A DNA stretch of 64,000 nt from the NCBI RefSeq assembly GCF_900169065.1, contig NZ_FXZB01000019.1:1-64000 (forward strand), in the 5' to 3' direction. Positions 13,215 to 21,612 of the stretch are shown piece by piece. The stretch comes from Brevibacterium aurantiacum (lineage in GTDB: Bacteria; Actinomycetota; Actinomycetes; Actinomycetales; Brevibacteriaceae). Position 1 is the stretch's first letter. Each line of letters opens with the position of its first letter. Below the pieces are notes generated by a model. That model had not been told where the DNA came from and did not search any database. It saw nothing but the letters and a program-made list of their open reading frames with translations. The position numbers and the translations under genes are program-made.

Positions 13215-14797
13215 TCACGCTGCTGCTGTTCGGAAGCTTCTTCCTGTTCCTCGCCCTGGGTATCCCCGTGGCGTTCGCGCTCGGTCTCTCCGCCGTCACC
13301 GTCCTCATCACCACCGACGGACTTCAGGTCCTCGACGTGGTGCCCTCGGTGATGTTCCCGTCGATGAGTTCGGGCACGCTGCTGGCGATTCCGTTCTTCG
13401 TCCTCGCCGGCATCGTCATGCAGTACACGGGCATCTCCCAGCGCCTCGTCGACCTCGCGTTCTTAGTCTTCGGTCGCTTCAGCCACGGCCTGGCCGCGGT
13501 CACGATCATCTCCGCGTTCTTCTTCTCCGCGATCTCCGGATCCGGACCGGCCACGGTGGCCGCGATCGGTGCGATCCTCATCCCCGCACTGATCCGCAAC
13601 GGATACCAGAAGAAGCACGCCGTTTCCCTCGTCGCGGCCTCGGGCTCGATGGGCATCGTGGTTCCACCCTCGATCGCGTTCATCATCTTCGCCGTCGTCG
13701 CCTCGGAGTTCGGGTCGATCTCGATCACCCGACTCTTCATCGCCGGCATCGTGCCCGGTGTCATCATGGCCGTGGCGTTCTTCATCGCCGCGCTCTTCGT
13801 CCCCCGCGTCCGCGAACTGGCGGGCCTGCCTGTGAAATCGGGCCAGGGAACGAAGCGGAACACGGGACTGCTGGCCACGGGCACCGCTCCAGGGGCCACC
13901 AACGGCGCCGAGGCGGTCGTATCCTCGACATCGACCGCTGGGTCCTCGACGGCATCTTCGTCGTCGACGGCGGCAGGAAGCGGTGCGACGAAGACTCGGC
14001 TGCTCAAGGCCGGCACAGCTGGAACGTCGAGTTCGACGAACGGTCCGGCCACCTCGGCGGGATCCGGGGTGACGACCGGAGACGGTACGGGCATCAAGTC
14101 CGGCACGGGTGCGCACGCCGAGGGCAGCTTCGGCGAGTTCCTCGCCGCCCTTGTCAAGGCCATTCCGGGTCTGCTCATTCCCGTCATCATCCTCGGCGGC
14201 ATCTACGGCGGAATCTTCACTCCCACCGAGGCGGGTGCTGTGGCTTCCGTGTTCGCTCTGCTGGTGGGACTCTTCGTCTACCGCGAATTCAAGCTGCCCG
14301 ACCTGCCGAAGGTGTTCCTCGAATCGGGAGTCTCGACTGCCGTCATCATGTTCATCGTCGGTGTGGCCAGCCTCTTCTCCTACGTCATCACCGTCGAAGG
14401 CATCGCCGACACCGTGTCGGCCGCGGTGCTCGGGGTCACGGACAATAGGTTCCTCATCCTCGCGGTGATCACGATCATCCTGCTCATCGTCGGCGCCTTC
14501 GTCGACGCGATCAGCGCGTTCTACCTGTTCATCCCGATTCTCGTGCCCATCCTGCTCGAAGTCGGCGTGGACATGACGACGATCGGTGTGTTCATGACCG
14601 TCAACCTCGCCATCGGCCTGTTCACCCCGCCCGTGGGACTCAACCTCTACGTCGGGGCCGGCATCGGCAAGGTCAGGCTCGAAGAAGTGGTGCGCGGAGT
14701 CATGCCGTTCCTCATCTGCGCGATCATCGCCCTGCTGCTCATTACCTACATCCCGGCGATCTCGAACTGGCTGCCCGACCTCCTGGGTGTCGGCTAG
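13211..14797 (+). CDS. dctM: TRAP transporter large permease (DctM) with Ser/Thr/Gly-rich insertion
   Basis: 528 residues, against about 430 for ordinary DctM. N-terminal helices with SGSGPATVAAIGAI and GIVVPPSIAFI, and C-terminal ITPTEAGAV-like (FTPTEAGAVAS) and LFTPPVGLNLYVG segments, are typical and intact. The extra length is one block of about 96 residues (roughly 208-303), almost entirely S, T, G and A with scattered K/R, in the loop after the first half of the transporter. The block is in frame and the downstream helices are intact, so the gene is probably functional. Energy source is a Na+ or H+ gradient (family knowledge). Confidence 0.85.
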   Translation: MITLLLFGSFFLFLALGIPVAFALGLSAVTVLITTDGLQVLDVVPSVMFPSMSSGTLLAIPFFVLAGIVMQYTGISQRLVDLAFLVFGRFSHGLAAVTIISAFFFSAISGSGPATVAAIGAILIPALIRNGYQKKHAVSLVAASGSMGIVVPPSIAFIIFAVVASEFGSISITRLFIAGIVPGVIMAVAFFIAALFVPRVRELAGLPVKSGQGTKRNTGLLATGTAPGATNGAEAVVSSTSTAGSSTASSSSTAAGSGATKTRLLKAGTAGTSSSTNGPATSAGSGVTTGDGTGIKSGTGAHAEGSFGEFLAALVKAIPGLLIPVIILGGIYGGIFTPTEAGAVASVFALLVGLFVYREFKLPDLPKVFLESGVSTAVIMFIVGVASLFSYVITVEGIADTVSAAVLGVTDNRFLILAVITIILLIVGAFVDAISAFYLFIPILVPILLEVGVDMTTIGVFMTVNLAIGLFTPPVGLNLYVGAGIGKVRLEEVVRGVMPFLICAIIALLLITYIPAISNWLPDLLGVG

Positions 14798-14850
14798 ATC
14801 CGTAGTCCACGACACCACCCGATCTGTCTCTCTGCTCTTCAAGGAGAACC

Positions 14851-15618
14851 ATGGAACCCTATCTGCTGACGAACAAATCCGCCCTGGTCACAGGCGCCGC
14901 CCAGGGCATCGGCCTGGCCATCGCGACTTCGCTGGCCAGGCGCGGAGCCTCGGTCGGGATCGTTGATCTCAAGGGCGCCGAGGCGGCTGCCGAGAGTCTG
15001 GCGAAGCAGTTTCCCGAACAGACCTTCACCGGGTACGAACTCGATGTCCGCGACGCCGAGGCGGTCACCGCAGCCGTGGGATCCTTCGCTCAGTCCTCCG
15101 GTGGGATCGACATCCTCGTCAACAACGCCGGCACCGCGGTCCGCATCGGGATCGATGAGATCACTGCCGAGCAGTGGCAGCGTGATCTGGACACCAACCT
15201 CGGCGGGACGTTCAACTTCATCAAGGCTGCAGTCCACCCGCATATGATCAACGCCGGGAGTGGGTCGATCGTCAACATCTCCTCGATCTCGGGCATCAAC
15301 GGCGGCGCCATGTCTGATGGTGATGCTGGTGCGCGTTCGGGACCGGCGTATGCGGCGAGCAAGGGCGGGATCATCGCGCTGACGAAGTGGGTGGCCAAGG
15401 AGTACGGGCGGCAGGGAATTCGCTGCAACTCGGTGGCACCGGGCCCGGTCGAATCCGCCCTGACCGCAGGTCAGGACTACGACACTTCGAACCAGGCGCT
15501 GGATCGCATGGGCACACCGGCAGAGATCGCCGAGGCGGTCGCCTACCTCGCCAGCGATGGCGCGGCCTTCACCACCGGCCAGATCCTGCGCATCGACGGT
15601 GGGGCAGTGATGTCGTGA
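14851..15618 (+). CDS. Short-chain dehydrogenase/reductase
   Basis: 255 residues, classical SDR. TGAAQGIGLAIA cofactor motif, Asp selector (VDLKG), NNAGTAV, catalytic Ser (NISSISG) and YAASKGG with Tyr-Lys. The C-terminus FTTGQILRIDGG is typical. It is preceded by AAGGAG and follows the TRAP genes by about 50 bp, then overlaps the MOSC gene. It is likely a further oxidation step for the imported substrate, 3-oxoacyl-ACP-reductase-like by sequence. Confidence 0.85.
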   Translation: MEPYLLTNKSALVTGAAQGIGLAIATSLARRGASVGIVDLKGAEAAAESLAKQFPEQTFTGYELDVRDAEAVTAAVGSFAQSSGGIDILVNNAGTAVRIGIDEITAEQWQRDLDTNLGGTFNFIKAAVHPHMINAGSGSIVNISSISGINGGAMSDGDAGARSGPAYAASKGGIIALTKWVAKEYGRQGIRCNSVAPGPVESALTAGQDYDTSNQALDRMGTPAEIAEAVAYLASDGAAFTTGQILRIDGGAVMS

Positions 15619-16448
15619 GCTCATCGGCTACACCATCGTCAGGAGACTCGCGCCCGGACGACGTCCTCGACGTCCGCTCCATCGGGTTCACCCCGATCAA
15701 GGGGGCCAGGCACCAGTCGCAGCCGGCGGCCTCATTCGATGAGCACGGGCCCGTCGGGGACCGGCGCTACTGCCTCGTCGACACCGAGACACGACAGGTC
15801 CTGAGGACCGTGCAGCACCCGTCGCTGGTCGCGGTTGCGGCAGCGCTTCACGGTGCCCAACTGGAGGTCACACTGCCTGATGGACGCTCGGTCTGCGCCG
15901 TACCGGAGCCATCAGGTGAGGTGCTGACCTGCGACTACTGGAGCAGACCCGTCGAGGCGGAGCTGACCCAGGGTCCCCACGATGCGCTGCTGTCAGCCTG
16001 GCTGGGCAAGCCCGTGCGACTGGCTCATGTGCCACGCGGAGACGTCGTCTTCGGGGAGCCGATCACGATCGTGACCACAGCCTCGATTCGTGATCTCGGC
16101 GAGAGAGTTGGGCATCCTGATCTGCTTGCCGAAGCGGCAAGGTTCAGAGCGACACTGCTCGTCGAGACGGACGTCCCCTATCAAGAGGAGACGTGGAACG
16201 GCCGCGAGATGACATTCGGCGAGAGTCGCATTCGGGTCGGAGGACCGATCCCACGCTGCGCGGTCATGGATCTGCACCCCGTCACCGGCGCGCGCGGTTC
16301 GCGACTGCTGAAGTCACTTGCCGCCTACCGGCCCAGAAATGAGGCCGGTGAACCCCATTTCGGGGTCTATGGACAGGTCGTCGGCAGGACGAGGAGCTCG
16401 AAGGTCACGGCCACAGGGTTCGCCCCGATAGCCAACCGTCCTGCGTGA
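15615..16448 (+). CDS. MOSC-domain protein
   Basis: 277 residues starting at GTG, which overlaps the SDR stop (GTGA). N-terminal MOSC beta-barrel (IGFTPIKGARHQS, GDRRYCLVD) and C-terminal sulfur-carrier region with a conserved cysteine in PIPRCAVMDLHPVTG. MOSC proteins handle molybdenum-cofactor sulfur or act as small reductases. Here it may serve as an electron carrier or detoxifying partner for the operon. Its 3' end overlaps the convergent PPC-domain gene by about 80 bp, a substantial antisense overlap. Confidence 0.75.
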   Translation: MSSSATPSSGDSRPDDVLDVRSIGFTPIKGARHQSQPAASFDEHGPVGDRRYCLVDTETRQVLRTVQHPSLVAVAAALHGAQLEVTLPDGRSVCAVPEPSGEVLTCDYWSRPVEAELTQGPHDALLSAWLGKPVRLAHVPRGDVVFGEPITIVTTASIRDLGERVGHPDLLAEAARFRATLLVETDVPYQEETWNGREMTFGESRIRVGGPIPRCAVMDLHPVTGARGSRLLKSLAAYRPRNEAGEPHFGVYGQVVGRTRSSKVTATGFAPIANRPA

Positions 16449-17296
16449 ACCTCACCGTCAACATCGACGACTTCCGCCTCGAGCCTTACCTTCGCGTCGT
16501 CACCCAGGGCTCCACGGACTGATCCTGTCAGGTGAGTGAACTCGACGGCTGGCCACGGTGCGGTTCCATCAAGGAACACGGCGCCGGTGGTGCTGCCGAG
16601 ACTGGCCCGTACCTCGGCGGAATCGAAGCCGGCCTCACGGCAGATGGCCACGATCGCCTCATCGATGAGCTCGCCGGGACGGACGCGGGAAATGACGGCA
16701 TCGGTCGACGCCGATGCAGACGCCGACTCTGGCTCTTGAGCCGATTCGGTGGCGGGGGAGTGCCGCGCAGTCGGTGCGAACGCGAAGAACCCGGTCTCCC
16801 GATCGGTCTCGCTGAGCTGCTGCGCATCGGCGAGAGCGAAGACGCGCAGGCGCATGCCCTTTGGCCCGACGAGCGTGCCGGGCAGCAGATGACCGCGCTC
16901 GGCCAGACCCTCCTCGGTCAACCAAGAAGCATGGATATGAGCGAATGGTTCCCCGTTCTTCGTACCCACCGTCGCCGAGGCATGGCGCAGCACAGCTGGC
17001 CCCTCGTGGCGGAACTCGGTGGTGAAGGACATGGGGTGTTCGGCATCGGGCCCATAGGCCGGGTAGACATAGTTGATCCGACCGAACTCGCCGTCAAGGA
17101 ACTCCACCATCAGCCCGGAGACGTCGAGTGTCTCCAGGAGGACGGTCACGGAGTCGAAGAGGTCATCACCTGCGACGAGATCGACAAGATGCTCTGCATG
17201 ACGAGTCGGCACCGAGACGATTCGCGGACTCAGTCGGGGCCCGGCATGGATGACGACGTCACCAGGCTCGCCGAGGCGAAAGCCAGATTCCGTCAC
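16367..17296 (-). CDS. PPC/DUF296-domain protein, possibly duplicated
   Basis: 309 residues starting at GTG inside the IclR stop (GTGA). Residues about 110-150 (PFAHIHASWLTEEGLAERGHLLPGTL) match the His-x-His PPC (DUF296) fold. The C-terminal third (STTGAVFLDGTAPWPAVEFTHLTGSV) looks like a second, degenerate copy. A Glu/Ser/Ala-rich stretch (SATESAQEPESASASAST-like) links them. Prokaryotic PPC proteins are mostly uncharacterised and may bind small ligands. Coupling to the IclR gene suggests a role in sensing or processing the same metabolite. Confidence 0.65.
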   Translation of the reverse strand: MTESGFRLGEPGDVVIHAGPRLSPRIVSVPTRHAEHLVDLVAGDDLFDSVTVLLETLDVSGLMVEFLDGEFGRINYVYPAYGPDAEHPMSFTTEFRHEGPAVLRHASATVGTKNGEPFAHIHASWLTEEGLAERGHLLPGTLVGPKGMRLRVFALADAQQLSETDRETGFFAFAPTARHSPATESAQEPESASASASTDAVISRVRPGELIDEAIVAICREAGFDSAEVRASLGSTTGAVFLDGTAPWPAVEFTHLTGSVRGALGDDAKVRLEAEVVDVDGEVHAGRLAIGANPVAVTFELLVLPTTCP

Positions 17297-18234
17297 GACT
17301 CATCCTCCGTGCTTGCTACGGCCTCGGCGATCTGGCGAGCTTCGTGCTGGAGCAGCTCGGCGAGTTCGAACACGCGAGCCCCTGTCATGCGCTCCTCGAT
17401 GCTGGCGATCGACAGTGCCGCGCGCGGTTTCCTGCCCTTGACCCTGACCGGCACGCCGATCGCCCAGGATCCCTGAGCGAAGAGCCCGGGATTGTGGACG
17501 AACCCGTCACGACGGCCCCGGCTTATGATCTCCTTGAGCCTGGGCACCGAGACTTCGGGGTAACGGTCCGCGAAGATTCTTGAGTTGGCATCGAAGGTGG
17601 CATCCACCTCGGCGTCGGTGAATTGGGTCATGATGGCAAGACTTCCGGCGCCGATGCCCAAGGGGTGGCGATCACCCACGGCCAGCGCGTTGTTGAAGAT
17701 CGGGCCGAAGCCGTCCTCGCGGCGGGCGCAGATCGAGTAGCTGCCGGTGCGCATCGTGAGGAAGGCAGTGTCCTGGGTGAGCTCGGCGAGCCTGAGCAGA
17801 CTCGATTCTGATTCCTCGAGTGCGGGGTCGGCGGATTTCTGGGCCAGCTGTCCCATGATCTGGGACTGCACGCCGAGGCGGTAGCCGCCGTCCTCGCATC
17901 GTTCGACGTATCCCATGGCGATGAGGGCGTTGAGCATGCGATGCACGCTGGCCTTGGGGCGACCGCTGATCGCCACAATCTCGCTGAGGGGCGCACCGTT
18001 GGAGTTCTCGCTGCTGATGATGCCGACCAGGCCCAGAAGGGATAGGGCCCGTTGGATGCTTTGGGCTCCAGTGCCCGGCCCCAGGTCGTCGACGGCGTGA
18101 GCGACGTTGAATGATGCGGAGCGGCGCATGATCCGCCCGCGCATCTTCATTCGGTCGAGATCGTGTGTCTGCGCTTCATTGCCCATGCTGACAATTATCG
18201 GTTGCTGCCGGTGGAAGCCAGAATCCGGATCCAC
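17293..18234 (-). CDS. IclR-family regulator
   Basis: Up to 313 residues from a GTG. The usual IclR length (~255) would be reached from an internal ATG near 18186 or 18150; none has a convincing ribosome site. N-terminal winged helix (SIQRALSLLGLVG, GRPKASVHRMLNALIAMGYVE) and C-terminal effector domain (FADRYPEVSVPRLKEIISRGRRDGFVHN). It probably controls the preceding PPC gene and the convergent carboxylic-acid operon. The start remains uncertain. Confidence 0.8.
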   Translation of the reverse strand: MDPDSGFHRQQPIIVSMGNEAQTHDLDRMKMRGRIMRRSASFNVAHAVDDLGPGTGAQSIQRALSLLGLVGIISSENSNGAPLSEIVAISGRPKASVHRMLNALIAMGYVERCEDGGYRLGVQSQIMGQLAQKSADPALEESESSLLRLAELTQDTAFLTMRTGSYSICARREDGFGPIFNNALAVGDRHPLGIGAGSLAIMTQFTDAEVDATFDANSRIFADRYPEVSVPRLKEIISRGRRDGFVHNPGLFAQGSWAIGVPVRVKGRKPRAALSIASIEERMTGARVFELAELLQHEARQIAEAVASTEDES

Positions 18235-18258
18235 GATGTGGACCGCCGATGGGGTGGA

Positions 18259-19167
18259 CTACTGCAGTGCCAAACTCCTGCGCAGGGATTTGATCATCAT
18301 GTCGAGACCGTCTGACTCCCGCAGCGGATCGGCGGCGAGGATCTGGATGGAACGGTCGTCGAGGCCGGGGTCGTCGAGTTCCACGGCAGTGCAGCCCGCC
18401 TCGGCGAGATTGTCCGGGATCGTCCGCTCGGCCATCATCGCGACCATCGTCGTTCCGGCGATGGCTCTCATCGTGAGCACGGGGCAGGTGGCTTCGATCG
18501 TCGGTGAGAACACCTGTCCCTGAGCGCGGACAGCCTGTTCGATCCTGATCCGGGCACTGTTGCCCGACGGCAGCGTGGCGATTGGGAAGTCGATGAGGTC
18601 ACGGACGCGGACGGTGGCTCTCTGGGAAAGCGGGTGCTTCTTGTCGAAGACCGCGAAATTCCGAGACGGGGCATGATTGATCCGCCGGACACCGGGAACC
18701 GAGACGAGATCATGGCCGGGGACGGAGAAGTTCACGCACAGGTCTGCCTGCCGGTTCTTGAGCACTTGGACAGCCTCGAGCGACGTGGTGTCGATGATCG
18801 AGACCTGCACCCTGTCAGTGGTGGTCATGACATCGTTGATGGCGTCGGCGACGACGGTCTGGCCGAGCCCGGTGCTGGTGACGATAGTGATGGTCTCGAC
18901 CGCGCGGGAATAGTTGCCGAATGAGTCGGAGAGAAGCTCGGATTCTGCGATCATCCGCCGTGCGAAATCTGCGAGAGCCAGGCCCTGACCAGTGGGAACG
19001 ACTCCGCTCGCCGAGCGATCGAACAGCGTCGTACCGTAATGCTCCTCAAATGTTTTGATCTGGCGACTGGCGGTCGAATGGGAGACAAACAGAGCTCGCG
19101 CGGCGAGGTGGATGGAGCCATATTCGACAACTGCCAACAGGGTCTTGAGGCTGCGCAGGTCGGTCAT
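18259..19167 (-). CDS. LysR-family transcriptional regulator
   Basis: 302 residues. Winged helix at 4-60 (LKTLLAVVEYGSIHLAARALFVSHSTASRQIKTFE), followed by the effector-binding domain. It is divergent from the M20 peptidase gene across 114 bp that contain a perfect LysR box, so it most likely regulates that peptidase and itself. The following IclR gene on the same strand is only 25 bp away from its end but has its own reading frame and probably its own promoter. Confidence 0.85.
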   Translation of the reverse strand: MTDLRSLKTLLAVVEYGSIHLAARALFVSHSTASRQIKTFEEHYGTTLFDRSASGVVPTGQGLALADFARRMIAESELLSDSFGNYSRAVETITIVTSTGLGQTVVADAINDVMTTTDRVQVSIIDTTSLEAVQVLKNRQADLCVNFSVPGHDLVSVPGVRRINHAPSRNFAVFDKKHPLSQRATVRVRDLIDFPIATLPSGNSARIRIEQAVRAQGQVFSPTIEATCPVLTMRAIAGTTMVAMMAERTIPDNLAEAGCTAVELDDPGLDDRSIQILAADPLRESDGLDMMIKSLRRSLALQ

Positions 19168-19188
19168 GCCATCATGCTACTAAAGGTG

Positions 19189-19203
19189 GTGCATATTATG
19201 CAC
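19189..19203. promoter_or_regulatory. LysR operator (perfect T-N11-A palindrome)
   Basis: GTGCATATTATGCAC has 7-bp arms around one central base. Within it TGCATATTATGCA obeys the classical T-N11-A LysR rule. It lies 22 bp from the LysR start and about 80 bp from the M20 start, exactly where a divergent regulator would bind. Confidence 0.7.
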
Positions 19204-19281
19204 AGTCACCTTGCAAGAATCGCACCGGTGTATGGACGAATCGGTCTTCCAATCTGGGCCGGACTGCGACACTCTTCATCT

Positions 19282-20835
19282 ATGACCTCAGATCACAGCT
19301 CCGGCAACCGCGACACGACACGTAAGACCGTCACCCAGGCTGCGGGCGAGTTCGTCCGCAGTCAGGCCTTCTTCGATCTGCTGGCTGCCCGAGTTGCCCG
19401 CCGCACCGAAAGTCAGGCGCCGGGCAACGGCGCGGCCGCACATGCCTACCTCGCCGAGGAGGTCGCCCCCGAGCTCGCGGCACTGGGCTTTGCGACGACG
19501 ATCCACGACAACCCGGAGTCCGCTGAGCACCCTCTGCTCATCGCGGCACGGATTGAGGACCCGGATCTGCCGACCGTCCTCCTCTACGGCCACGGCGACG
19601 TGCAGTTCGCCCACGACTCGCAATGGTCTGAGGGCCTCGACCCCTGGGTTCTCACCCGCGACGGCGACCGCCTCTACGGACGCGGCAGCGCCGACAACAA
19701 AGGTCAACACACGGTGAATTCCCTGGCGCTGAAGACTGTTCTCGAGACACTGGGCGGCGAAGTCGGCGACGGCGACGGCGGCGACGGCGACGGGGGCAGT
19801 GCCGTCAGTGACGTTGAGGCTGGAACGCTGGGCTATAACGTGAAGATCCTCATGGAGACCGCCGAAGAAGCGGGTTCTCTCGGACTCAAGGCATTCGCCG
19901 CCGCACACACGGCAGAACTCGACGCCGATCTCTTCCTCGCCTCCGACGGTCCCCGGATCGCCGCCGAATACCCGACGCTCTTCCTCGGCTCCCGAGGGGC
20001 GTTGGGGTTCACGCTCGTCGTCCACGATCGCGATGGCGACCATCATTCGGGCAACTGGGGTGGGAAGCTGCGCAACTCCGCGACCGTCCTCGCCGCGGCC
20101 ATCAACGCCCTCGTCGATGGCAACGGTGTCATCAGGATTCCCGCCCTGCGCCCCGACGATCCACCCGCTTCGGTGCTCGAGGCCGTTGCGAAGCCGCCAG
20201 AGGTGGTCGAAATTGGATCACCCGAGATCGATCCCGATTGGGGCGAGCCCGGGCTCACCTCGGCGGAGAAGGTCTTCGCCTTCAACGTCATCGAGGTCCT
20301 CGCCCTCGACGCCGGCAATCCTGCCCAGGTGGTCAATGCGATCCCGGGGAAGGCCGAAGCGCACATGCAGCTGAGGTACGTCGTCGGCACCGACGTCGAC
20401 GACTTCGAGGACAAAGTGCGGGCGCATCTGGAGAGTCAGGGGATCCACGGGGTCGATGTCGTCGTCGGGCACTGCATGCCGGCGACTCGGCTCGACCCGA
20501 ACGCCCGCGTCGTCGCAGCCGCCGCAGCGTCGATCAAGCAGACGACCGGGCTCGAGGCCGCGATCGAACCGAACCTGGGTGGCACCATCCCCAATGACGT
20601 CTTCGCCGAGGTGCTGGGTCTGCCGACCGTGTGGGTGCCGCACTCCTACCCAGGATGCAATCAGCACGCCCCTGATGAACACGCCCTGACCTCGATCCTT
20701 GAGCAGGGTGCGGAGATCATGGCTGGAATGTTCTGGGACATGAGGCAGAACCCCGATGGCTGGTTCACGTCGAAGAGCACCAGGACTGAGGCTGGCGAAC
20801 GCTCGACTGACCCTGCCCCAGGCGACGTGAGGTAG
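19282..20835 (+). CDS. M20-family metallopeptidase (dipeptidase)
   Basis: 517 residues. M20 zinc-site features: LLYGHGDVQ (His-x-Asp), GRGSADNKGQ, METAEEAGS (Glu-Glu) and the C-terminal HAPDEH. It should hydrolyse dipeptides or N-acyl amino acids in the cytoplasm. Between the first zinc ligands and METAEEAGS there is an extra Gly-Asp-rich segment (about 162-172), encoded by repeated GGCGAC units; this is a slippage-prone insertion. Start ATG 19282 was chosen because the upstream frame crosses the LysR box. No strong ribosome site is visible, so translation may be leaderless or weak. Confidence 0.85.
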   Translation: MTSDHSSGNRDTTRKTVTQAAGEFVRSQAFFDLLAARVARRTESQAPGNGAAAHAYLAEEVAPELAALGFATTIHDNPESAEHPLLIAARIEDPDLPTVLLYGHGDVQFAHDSQWSEGLDPWVLTRDGDRLYGRGSADNKGQHTVNSLALKTVLETLGGEVGDGDGGDGDGGSAVSDVEAGTLGYNVKILMETAEEAGSLGLKAFAAAHTAELDADLFLASDGPRIAAEYPTLFLGSRGALGFTLVVHDRDGDHHSGNWGGKLRNSATVLAAAINALVDGNGVIRIPALRPDDPPASVLEAVAKPPEVVEIGSPEIDPDWGEPGLTSAEKVFAFNVIEVLALDAGNPAQVVNAIPGKAEAHMQLRYVVGTDVDDFEDKVRAHLESQGIHGVDVVVGHCMPATRLDPNARVVAAAAASIKQTTGLEAAIEPNLGGTIPNDVFAEVLGLPTVWVPHSYPGCNQHAPDEHALTSILEQGAEIMAGMFWDMRQNPDGWFTSKSTRTEAGERSTDPAPGDVR

Positions 20836-20878
20836 CCCCTTGGGCGTGATGAGGCTCATCAGAAAACCCATCGCTCTC

Positions 20879-20904
20879 AATATACTTAACTGGTAAAGTA
20901 TATT
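20879..20904. promoter_or_regulatory. MarR operator (26-bp palindrome)
   Basis: Arms AATATACTT (20879-20887) and AAGTATATT (20896-20904) are exact complements. The inner bases continue the symmetry at AC/GT positions. It is the most AT-rich spot for several kb in a GC-rich genome, 64 bp ahead of the MarR start, so it probably overlaps the promoter and gives autorepression. Confidence 0.7.
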
Positions 20905-20968
20905 GATGTCGGCATTCACGCCGACCAGTGAACAGAACACGTGACGAGGAAACGGGGGCGAGGCAGGC

Positions 20969-21490
20969 ATGAGTGACGATGCAGCGGACTCCCCGAACGA
21001 TTACATCGCCGAGGTGCGCGGCCAGTGGGAGACGATCTTCCCCGACCTCGACACGTCGATGGTCGCCGTCATGGGCCGGATTGCCCGCATTGCACAGGTC
21101 GTCCAGGTCCGAAGCGACGAGGTCCTCGCCGCCCAAGGCGTGACCCGTGGGGAATTCGACGTCATCTCCCTGCTGGCACGACATGGCGGCACGCTGTCAC
21201 CGACGCGAGTGTCAACGGAGCTGATCATCTCCGGCGCCGGCGTGACCAAGCGCCTCAAGCGCCTCGGCAGTGCCGGTCTGGTCTCCCGTATCCCGGACCC
21301 GGCAGACGGCAGAGGTTCGCTCGTGCAACTGACCGACACGGCATGGGACCTGTTGCGTCCGATCCTCGAATCCGTACTCGGCTTCGAAAACCGGCTGCTG
21401 GCCGACCTCGGCCTCGAGTCTCAGGAACAGCTTGCAGGCAGCCTGCGCGATCTTCTCATCAGCATCGAAGCAGACACCGCGAGCAGCTAG
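20969..21490 (+). CDS. MarR-family regulator
   Basis: 173 residues. Winged-helix core GVTRGEFDVISLLARHGG, TRVSTELIISGAGVTKRLKRL and the wing DPADGRGSLVQLT. It lies directly ahead of an aromatic-exporter-like membrane protein, an arrangement common for efflux systems induced by weak acids or phenolics. A palindromic operator precedes it. Confidence 0.85.
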   Translation: MSDDAADSPNDYIAEVRGQWETIFPDLDTSMVAVMGRIARIAQVVQVRSDEVLAAQGVTRGEFDVISLLARHGGTLSPTRVSTELIISGAGVTKRLKRLGSAGLVSRIPDPADGRGSLVQLTDTAWDLLRPILESVLGFENRLLADLGLESQEQLAGSLRDLLISIEADTASS

Positions 21491-21612
21491 ACGCCCACGC
21501 ACTCACTTCAGCACCAGTAGCACTCAGCGCCACTAGTACCCAGCACCGCCGGTACCCAGCAGGATCCGTACCGGCGCGACCAGCACTTCAGCCCAGGAGG
21601 CACCCGAGAACT

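Noticed and set aside
13463-14842. Asp/Glu/Arg-rich frame opposite dctM
   Set aside because: Antisense of a membrane protein in GC-rich DNA; no ribosome site or recognisable domain.
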